Source of the DNA: VBCK01 sp035939615
Lineage (GTDB): Bacteria; Pseudomonadota; Gammaproteobacteria; Burkholderiales; Burkholderiaceae_F
Direction of reading: 5' to 3'
DNA length: 11,147 nt
NCBI GenBank assembly: GCA_035939615.1
Contig: DASZFP010000061.1
Coordinates: forward strand, 1 to 11,147
Position numbers and translations under genes: made by a program. Positions 5,530-11,147 of this stretch are shown here, one piece after another. A model generated the notes under the pieces. The model was not told the DNA's origin. It saw nothing but the letters and a program-made list of their open reading frames with translations, and did not search any database. Within the stretch, counting starts at the first letter, position 1, and the number at the start of each line of letters is the position of its first letter.

Positions 5530-6465
5530 ATGCGCGTTTTCCATGGGCTGCCCAGGCTGGCCGATCGGCGCGGCTGCGCATTGGCAATCGGAAATTTCGA
5601 TGGCGTGCATCGCGGCCACCGGGCCTTGCTGCAGCGCGTGGTGGAAGTGGCGCGGCAGCGCAGCCTGATCGCGGCCGCCATGACGTTCGAGCCTCATCCG
5701 CGCGAGTATTTCTCACCCGAGCAGGCCCCGGCGCGGATCGCCAACCTGCGAGACAAGATCGAGGGGCTGGGCCAGGCCGGCGTCGAGCGCGTGTTCGTGC
5801 AGCATTTCAACTGCGACTTCGCCTCGCTCAGCCCCGAGCAGTTCATCGAGCGGGTGCTGGTGCAGGGCTGCCGGGTGCGCTGGCTGCTGGTGGGTGATGA
5901 CTTCCGCTTCGGCGCCAAGCGGGCCGGCGACGTTGCGCTGCTGCGCAGCGCGGGCGCGCGCGCCGGCTTCGGCGTCGAGCAGATCGGTCCCATTTTGCTC
6001 GGCGGCGAGCGCGTGTCCAGCTCGCGCATCCGCGCTGCGTTGAGCGCGGGCGACCTGGCGCTGGCCTCCGACTTGCTCGGGCATCCGTACGCGATCAGCG
6101 GACGCGTGCTGCACGGGGCCAAGCTGGGCCGCCAGATCGGCTTTCCGACGCTGAATCTGCGCGTGGCCCACCGCCGCCCCGCCCTGCACGGGATCTTCGC
6201 GGTGCGCGTGCACGGCATCGGCAGCGGCGCCCTGCCCGGCGTGGCCAGCGTCGGCATGCGGCCCACGGTCGACGACAGCGGGCGCTGGCTGCTGGAGGTG
6301 CACCTGTTCGATTTCTCCGACGAGGTCTACGGGCGCCTGATCAAGGTCGAGTTCGTGCAGAAGCTGCGCGATGAGGCGCACTTCGATTCGGTCCAGGAGC
6401 TCACGGCGGCGATCCGGCGCGATGCCGACCGCGCCCGCGCCCTCTTCGACGGAGCCACGGCATGA
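5530..6465 (+). CDS. ribF: Bifunctional riboflavin kinase / FAD synthetase
   Basis: RibF phosphorylates riboflavin to FMN and adenylates FMN to FAD in the cytosol. The 311-residue length matches the family (about 310). The N-terminal adenylyltransferase half shows GNFDGVHRGH at 21-30 (HxGH nucleotide-binding motif), TFEPHPREYF (52-61), VGDDFRFG (121-128) and VSSSRIR (162-168). The C-terminal kinase half shows GRQIGFPTLNL (200-210, the PT-N motif), the GMRPT loop (242-246) and LLEVHLFDF (254-262, with the likely catalytic Glu256). An upstream in-frame GTG at 5491 would coincide with the predicted transcription start and adds residues unlike the family, so ATG 5530 is preferred; no strong Shine-Dalgarno is visible. 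The stop overlaps the ileS ATG by 4 bases. The first gene of the operon supplies the FMN that CoaC, encoded by the last gene, needs as cofactor. Confidence 0.96.
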   Translation: MRVFHGLPRLADRRGCALAIGNFDGVHRGHRALLQRVVEVARQRSLIAAAMTFEPHPREYFSPEQAPARIANLRDKIEGLGQAGVERVFVQHFNCDFASLSPEQFIERVLVQGCRVRWLLVGDDFRFGAKRAGDVALLRSAGARAGFGVEQIGPILLGGERVSSSRIRAALSAGDLALASDLLGHPYAISGRVLHGAKLGRQIGFPTLNLRVAHRRPALHGIFAVRVHGIGSGALPGVASVGMRPTVDDSGRWLLEVHLFDFSDEVYGRLIKVEFVQKLRDEAHFDSVQELTAAIRRDADRARALFDGATA

Positions 6466-9362
6466 ACGATCGCACTCGGACGGGGGCATCCGCGAAGGCC
6501 GGCCTGAAGCAGGGCGAGCCCTCGCCGTACCCGGTCAATCTGCTGCAGACGCCGTTTCCGATGCGGGCCGACCTGCCCAAGCGGGAGCCGCACTGGGCCA
6601 AGGAGTGGGACGAGCGCAAGGTCTACGCGGCGGTGCGCGCCGCGCGCCAGGGCGCGCCGCGCTTCATCCTGCACGACGGCCCGCCCTATGCCAACAGCGC
6701 GATCCACCTGGGCCAGGCGGTCAACAAGATCCTGAAGGACATCGTCGTCAAGTCCAAGTCGTTCGCCGGCTTTGACGCGGTGTACGTGCCGGGCTGGGAC
6801 TGCCACGGCATGCCGATCGAGATCCTGATCGAAAAGCAGTTCGGCAAGAACCTGCCGCGCGAGCAGGTGCAGGCGCGCGCGCGGGCGCACGCGACCGCGC
6901 AGATCGCGCTGCAGATGAAGGGCTTCAAGCGCCTGGGCGTGCTGGGCGACTGGGATAACCCGTACCGCACGATGACCTTCAAGGCCGAGGCCGACGAGAT
7001 CCGCACGCTGGGGCGCCTGATCGAGCGCGGCTTCGTGTACCGGGGCTTGAAGCCCGTGAACTGGTGCTTCGACTGCGGCTCGGCGCTGGCCGAGGCCGAG
7101 GTCGAATACGCCGACCGCAGCTCGCCCACGATCGATGTGGCCTTCCCGCTGGCGCACGGCGAACACGCCCGGGTGGCCGCCGCCTTCGGCGTGGCGGTGC
7201 TGGACAAGCCCGTGGCCACCGCGATCTGGACCACCACCCCGTGGACCATCCCGGCCAACCAGGCCTTGAACTTTCATCCGGAGCTCACCTACGCGCTGGT
7301 GGACTGCGGCGACCGGCTGCTGATCCTGGCCGAGGCTCTGGTGGTCGCGTGCCTGCAGCGCTACGGCCTGAAGGGCCGCATCGTGGCCACGGCGCGCGGC
7401 GCCGAATTCGATCTGGTGAGGTTCGACCATCCGCTGGGCCAGCTCGATGCGGGCTACCGCCGACATTCGCCGGTGATGATGGGTACCTACGTGAGCGCCG
7501 AGGACGGCACCGGCATCGTCCACTCGGCCCCGGCCTACGGGGTGGACGACTTCAACACGTTCAAGCAGTACGGCATGAGCGACGAGGCGATCCTGAACCC
7601 GGTCCAGGCCGACGGCGTCTACGCACCCGAGCTGCCGCTGTTCGGCGGCCTGAAAATCTGGGACGCCAACCCGAAGATCGTCGATGCGCTGCGCGAGTTG
7701 GGCAACCTGCTGCACGCGACCCACTTCACCCACAGCACGATGCACTGCTGGCGCCACCGCACGCCGCTGATCTACCGGGCCGCCTCGCAATGGTTCGTCC
7801 GCATGGACGGGGCCACGGCCGACACGCGCGGGGTGATGCAGACCGAGACGGTCGGCGAGACGCTGCGCCAGATCGCGCTGCGCGCGGTGGAAGCGACCGA
7901 CTTCTACCCGGGCTGGGGCAAGGCCCGGCTGCACGCGATGATCGCCAACCGGCCCGACTGGTGCATCTCGCGCCAGCGCAACTGGGGCGTGCCGCTGCCG
8001 TTTTTCCTTCACAAGGTGACCGGCGAGCTGCACCCGCGCACCCTGGAGCTGCTGGAGCGGGCCGCGCAGCTGGTCGAGAGCGGCGGCGTAGAGGCCTGGT
8101 CGCGCGCCAGCGCCGAGGAGCTGCTGCCGCCGCAGGAGGCGCAGCAGTACGACAAGATCAACGACATCCTGGACGTCTGGTTCGACTCGGGCTCCACCCA
8201 CCGCACCGTGATGCGCGGATCGCACGCCGCCCAGCTCGGTTATCCGGCCGACCTGTACCTGGAGGGCTCCGACCAGCACCGCGGGTGGTTCCACTCGTCG
8301 CTGCTGATCGGCGCGGCCATCGACGGGCGGGCGCCGTACCGCTCGCTGCTCACGCACGGGTTCACGGTGGACGCCCAGGGCCGCAAGATGAGCAAGAGCC
8401 TGGGCAACGGCATCGACCCGCAGGAGCTCGCCTCGCAAATGGGCGCCGAGATCATCCGACTGTGGGTTGCGGCGACCGACTACTCGGGCGAGATGTCGAT
8501 CGGCGACGAGATTCTCAAGCGCGTGGTCGAAGCCTACCGCCGCATCCGCAACACGCTGCGCTTCCTGCTCGCCAACACCAGCGACTTCGACCTGGCGCAG
8601 CACGGCGTGCCGGTGCAGCAGATGGTGGAAATCGACCGCTACGCGCTCGCGCTCACGGCCCGGTTTCAGGCCGAAGCGCTGGCCCATTACGAGCGCTTCG
8701 AGTTTCACCCGGTGGTGGCCAAGCTGCAGACCTTCTGCTCGGAAGACCTGGGCTCGTTCTACCTGGACATCCTGAAAGACCGCCTGTACACGACCGCCGC
8801 GCCATCGGCGGCGCGCCGCTCGGCGCAGACCGCGCTGTGGCACATCGGCACCAGCCTGCTGCGCCTGATGGCGCCGTTCCTGTCGTTCACGGCCGAGGAA
8901 GCCTTCAAGGTGTTCGGGCGCGACCCGGACGCCACGATTTTCACCGAGGTGTACCACGAGGTGCCGCCGGTCGCCGGCCACGAAGCGCTGCTGGCCAAGT
9001 GGACCGAGATCCGCGCCCTGCGCGCCGAGGCCCTGAAGCAGATCGAGGTGATGCGGGAGGCCGGCCGCCTGGGCTCGTCGCTGCAGGCCGAGATCGACGT
9101 GTACGCGGCCGGCGAGCGGCATGCGATGCTGGCCACGCTGGCCGACGAGCTGCGCTTCGTGATGATCACCAGCCGCGCGAGCCTGCACCGTGCCGACGGC
9201 GAAGCTTCGCAGCGCATCGAGGTGGCCGCCAGCACGCACCCCAAGTGCGAGCGCTGCTGGCACTGGCGGGCCGACGTCGGGATCGATACGAACCACCCGA
9301 GCATCTGCGCCCGTTGCGTCAGCAACCTGTTCGGAGCCGGCGAGACGAGGCGGTTTGCATGA
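6462..9362 (+). CDS. ileS: Isoleucyl-tRNA synthetase
   Basis: This class I synthetase charges tRNA-Ile with isoleucine. The 966-residue protein is slightly longer than E. coli IleRS. The Rossmann domain begins near residue 66 with FILHDGPPYA (69-78), then GWDCHGMPIE (111-120). The CP1 editing domain includes the W-T-T-T-P-W-T-I-P-A-N threonine-rich stretch and GTGIVHSAP. KMSKS is at 642-646 (bases 8385-8399). A C-terminal zinc site has CERC (929-932) and CARC (949-952), as in the E. coli-type enzyme. The oddity is the first signature: HIGH reads HLGQ (82-85; CAG at 6714-6716), and the preceding conserved ANG reads ANS. The frame is intact throughout, so the gene looks functional. It is translationally coupled to ribF (ATGA overlap) and to lspA (ATGA overlap). 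Confidence 0.97.
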   Translation: MNDRTRTGASAKAGLKQGEPSPYPVNLLQTPFPMRADLPKREPHWAKEWDERKVYAAVRAARQGAPRFILHDGPPYANSAIHLGQAVNKILKDIVVKSKSFAGFDAVYVPGWDCHGMPIEILIEKQFGKNLPREQVQARARAHATAQIALQMKGFKRLGVLGDWDNPYRTMTFKAEADEIRTLGRLIERGFVYRGLKPVNWCFDCGSALAEAEVEYADRSSPTIDVAFPLAHGEHARVAAAFGVAVLDKPVATAIWTTTPWTIPANQALNFHPELTYALVDCGDRLLILAEALVVACLQRYGLKGRIVATARGAEFDLVRFDHPLGQLDAGYRRHSPVMMGTYVSAEDGTGIVHSAPAYGVDDFNTFKQYGMSDEAILNPVQADGVYAPELPLFGGLKIWDANPKIVDALRELGNLLHATHFTHSTMHCWRHRTPLIYRAASQWFVRMDGATADTRGVMQTETVGETLRQIALRAVEATDFYPGWGKARLHAMIANRPDWCISRQRNWGVPLPFFLHKVTGELHPRTLELLERAAQLVESGGVEAWSRASAEELLPPQEAQQYDKINDILDVWFDSGSTHRTVMRGSHAAQLGYPADLYLEGSDQHRGWFHSSLLIGAAIDGRAPYRSLLTHGFTVDAQGRKMSKSLGNGIDPQELASQMGAEIIRLWVAATDYSGEMSIGDEILKRVVEAYRRIRNTLRFLLANTSDFDLAQHGVPVQQMVEIDRYALALTARFQAEALAHYERFEFHPVVAKLQTFCSEDLGSFYLDILKDRLYTTAAPSAARRSAQTALWHIGTSLLRLMAPFLSFTAEEAFKVFGRDPDATIFTEVYHEVPPVAGHEALLAKWTEIRALRAEALKQIEVMREAGRLGSSLQAEIDVYAAGERHAMLATLADELRFVMITSRASLHRADGEASQRIEVAASTHPKCERCWHWRADVGIDTNHPSICARCVSNLFGAGETRRFA

Positions 9363-9859
9363 TCGCGATTCCTCTGGGGCCGTGGAGCCAGCGGCTGCTG
9401 CCCTGGCTGGGGCTGGCGCTGCTGATCGTCGGGGCCGATCAGTTCTCCAAGTTCGTGATCGAAAAAGCCTTTCACCTGGGCGATGTGCGGCCGGTGACCC
9501 CCTATTTCAGCCTGGTGCTGGCGCACAACCGGGGCGCGGCCTTCTCGATGTTCGACGGCGGCTCCGGCTGGCAGGCGCACACGCTGACCGCGGTGGGGAT
9601 CGGCGCCAGCGCGTTCATCCTGTACCTTCTGGCGCGCCACGGCTCGCAGCGGCTGTTCTCGACCGCGCTGGCGCTGATCCTGGGCGGTGCCCTGGGCAAC
9701 GTGGTGGACCGGCTGCTGCACGGGCACGTGATCGATTTCCTGCTCTTCCATTACCGGCAGTGGGAGTTTCCGGCCTTCAACGTCGCCGACAGCGCGATCA
9801 CGGTGGGCGCGGCGCTGCTGATCGTGGACGAGCTGATGCGCGTGCGGCGCGCGGGCTGA
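9359..9859 (+). CDS. lspA: Lipoprotein signal peptidase (signal peptidase II)
   Basis: LspA is an inner-membrane aspartyl protease that removes signal peptides from diacylglyceryl-prolipoproteins. The 166-residue product has four hydrophobic segments (about 12-27, 45-62, 76-94, 102-120 then 142-158 counted around the catalytic loops). Catalytic motifs are visible: GGALGNVVDRL (109-119, Asp117) and FNVADSAI (140-147, Asp144), plus the conserved NRGAAFS at 57-63. The length agrees with the family (about 160-170). The start ATG at 9359 overlaps the ileS TGA by 4 bases. The same frame is open far upstream, but that part lies within ileS and has no lspA character. ileS-lspA adjacency is a classic proteobacterial arrangement, so assignment is firm. 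Confidence 0.97.
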   Translation: MIAIPLGPWSQRLLPWLGLALLIVGADQFSKFVIEKAFHLGDVRPVTPYFSLVLAHNRGAAFSMFDGGSGWQAHTLTAVGIGASAFILYLLARHGSQRLFSTALALILGGALGNVVDRLLHGHVIDFLLFHYRQWEFPAFNVADSAITVGAALLIVDELMRVRRAG

Positions 9860-9884
9860 GGCTGACCGGGGCGGGCGCGGGCCG

Positions 9885-11081
9885 ATGGACCTGAGTGATC
9901 GCAAGATCCTGCTGGGAATCACCGGGGGCGTGGCCGCCTACAAGGCCTGCGAGCTTGCGCGCCGGCTGCAGGATCAGGGCGCGCGCGTGCAGGCGATCCT
10001 GACGCACGGCGCCCAGCACTTCGTCACGCCCACGCTGCTGCACGCGATCACGGGACAGCCCGCCTACGTGGAGCTGTGGGACGAGCGCCTCGATCAGGGC
10101 ATGGGGCACATCATGCTGTCGCGCGATGCCGATGCGCTGCTGGTGGCGCCGGCCAGCGCCCACTTCATTGCGAAGCTGGCCCACGGATTGTGCGATGACC
10201 TGCTGTCGACGCTGGCGTTGGCGCGCCCGCGCGAACGCTGCCGGCTGCTGGTGGCCCCGGCGATGAACGTCGAGATGTGGGAACACCCGGCCACCGCGCG
10301 CAATGTGCGCGCCATCGAGGCCGATGGCGCCGTGATCCTTGGCCCGGGCGTGGGCGACCAGGCCTGCGGCGAGGTCGGCAGCGGACGCCTGCTGGAGCCG
10401 CTCGAGATCGTCGAGGACGTGATCGCGGCGTTCCAGTTCAAGTGCCTGCAGGGCCGGCACGTGCTGGTGACGGCCGGGCCGACGTACGAGGCGATCGACC
10501 CGGTGCGCGGCATCACCAACCGCTCGTCGGGCAAGATGGGCTACGCGATCGCGCGCGCTGCGCGCGAGGCCGGCGCCGAGGTAACGCTGGTGAGCGGCCC
10601 GACCGCGCTGGCGGCGCCGCGCGGCGTGCGGCGAGTCGACGTGACCACCGCGCGCGAGATGCGCGAGGCGGTGATGGCGCAGGTTGGGCAGGCGCACGTG
10701 TTCGTCGCCGTGGCGGCCGTGGCCGATTGGCGGGTCGAGCAACCCGTTGCTGCCAAGATGAAAAAGTCCACCCCGGCCGAGCCGGTGACGATCCGCTTCG
10801 TGCCCAACCCCGACATCCTGGCGGAAGTGGCCGCGCTGCCGTCGCCGCCGTTTTGCGTCGGCTTCGCCGCCGAAAGCGAGCACCTGGTCGAAAGCGCGCG
10901 CGCCAAGCTGGCCGCCAAGAAGCTGCCGCTGGTGATCGCGAACCGGGCGCAGGACGCCATCGGCGCCGACGAGAGCGAATTGATGCTGATCGACGAGCTC
11001 GCCAGCGTAACGCTGCCCAGCGCCGGCAAGCTCGAACAGGCGCGACGGATCGTGGCCGAAATCGCAGCGCGGCTGGGATGA
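9885..11081 (+). CDS. coaBC: Bifunctional phosphopantothenoylcysteine decarboxylase / phosphopantothenate-cysteine ligase
   Basis: CoaBC (Dfp) joins cysteine to 4'-phosphopantothenate (CoaB, CTP-dependent) and decarboxylates the product to 4'-phosphopantetheine (CoaC, FMN-dependent) in CoA synthesis. The 398-residue protein has the CoaC domain at about 1-185: GITGGVAAYKA (11-21), the catalytic His75 in GHI, PASAH (89-93, the PASANT position), PAMNVEMW (125-132) and the active-site Cys161 in ACGEVGSGR. The CoaB domain follows at about 190-398: TAGPTYEAIDPVRGITNRSSG (197-216, Asn212), AAVADW (277-282) and KMKK (291-294). The length fits the family. It starts 25 bases after lspA with only a weak G-rich ribosome-binding site. 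PASANT reads PASAHF here, so its conserved Asn is replaced, but E. coli also deviates (PATAD), so activity is expected. Confidence 0.96.
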   Translation: MDLSDRKILLGITGGVAAYKACELARRLQDQGARVQAILTHGAQHFVTPTLLHAITGQPAYVELWDERLDQGMGHIMLSRDADALLVAPASAHFIAKLAHGLCDDLLSTLALARPRERCRLLVAPAMNVEMWEHPATARNVRAIEADGAVILGPGVGDQACGEVGSGRLLEPLEIVEDVIAAFQFKCLQGRHVLVTAGPTYEAIDPVRGITNRSSGKMGYAIARAAREAGAEVTLVSGPTALAAPRGVRRVDVTTAREMREAVMAQVGQAHVFVAVAAVADWRVEQPVAAKMKKSTPAEPVTIRFVPNPDILAEVAALPSPPFCVGFAAESEHLVESARAKLAAKKLPLVIANRAQDAIGADESELMLIDELASVTLPSAGKLEQARRIVAEIAARLG

Positions 11082-11095
11082 GGACGGCGCGCCCG

Positions 11096-11134
11096 CCCTC
11101 ACCCCCTCCCCTCTCCCGCTGCGCGGGCGAGGGG
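11096..11134 (+). repeat. Palindromic intergenic repeat, copy 2
   Basis: The CCCTCACCC leader plus palindrome of copy 1 (578-615) recurs here in the same orientation. Bases 11108-11119 pair with 11123-11134 (11 of 12 positions, one T/C mismatch at 11114/11128) around a 3-base TGC loop. It begins 14 bases after the coaBC stop. No T-tract follows, so it is more a 3'-end stabilising or dispersed-repeat structure than a canonical terminator. The final 13 bases of the window hold nothing I can assign. Confidence 0.75.
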
Positions 11135-11147
11135 CGATCGATCGCTG

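Noticed and set aside
5397..5681. Longer PurN starting at 5681 or 5474
   Set aside because: The 5681 form would overlap ribF and its promoter. Neither extension resembles PurN, which begins at the first beta strand close to the chosen start.
6327..9296. A 989-codon open frame antisense to ileS
   Set aside because: It mirrors the codon structure of ileS in G+C-rich DNA, where antisense stops are rare. Its translation is low-complexity Arg/His/Gln/Val-rich with no domain, and ileS is unmistakable on the other strand.
7064..9358. Long upstream extension of the lspA frame (765 codons)
   Set aside because: It lies inside ileS in another frame, is Arg/Gly/Ala-rich, and LspA has its normal length from the ATG at 9359.

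Overview
This is a G+C-rich (visibly about two-thirds G+C, not counted) piece of chromosomal housekeeping DNA. The gene content and order point to a betaproteobacterium, most likely Burkholderiales. Three things suggest this: ribF-ileS-lspA-coaBC as a tight block (normally followed by dut), purN next to an RsmB/NOP-type methyltransferase and divergent from ribF, and rpmB-rpmG convergent with a fatty acid desaturase. I see no mobile element, tRNA, rRNA, CRISPR array or obvious horizontally acquired island.

Layout. (1) 1-119: flank with a probable rpmB promoter. (2) 120-556, plus strand: rpmB and rpmG (ribosomal proteins L28 and L33), closed by an intrinsic terminator whose stem starts inside the rpmG coding end, followed by a palindromic intergenic repeat. 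(3) 639-5396, minus strand, read right to left: purN (GAR transformylase), an RsmB/NOP-family RNA m5C methyltransferase, a MscS-family channel, then after a 240-base gap with its own promoter-like site a membrane fatty acid desaturase. purN, the methyltransferase and the channel are packed with a 1-base gap and a 4-base overlap, so they are probably one transcript. (4) 5397-5529: a short divergent control region between purN and ribF. (5) 5530-11081, plus strand: ribF (riboflavin kinase/FAD synthetase), ileS (isoleucyl-tRNA synthetase), lspA (prolipoprotein signal peptidase) and coaBC (pantothenate to 4'-phosphopantetheine branch of CoA synthesis). ribF/ileS and ileS/lspA overlap by 4 bases (ATGA) and lspA/coaBC are 25 bases apart. 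A second copy of the palindromic repeat follows coaBC.

The genes serve core functions: translation (L28, L33, IleRS, rRNA methylation), cofactors (FMN/FAD, CoA; CoaC itself uses FMN made by RibF), purine synthesis, and envelope maintenance (lipoprotein processing, membrane unsaturation, osmotic protection). I found no undescribed multi-gene system. The observation most worth following is in IleRS, where the class I signature HIGH reads HLGQ and the glycine just before it is also replaced. Next are the pair of 3'-flanking palindromic repeats, and a 12-base promoter-like word shared by the regions upstream of purN and the desaturase.
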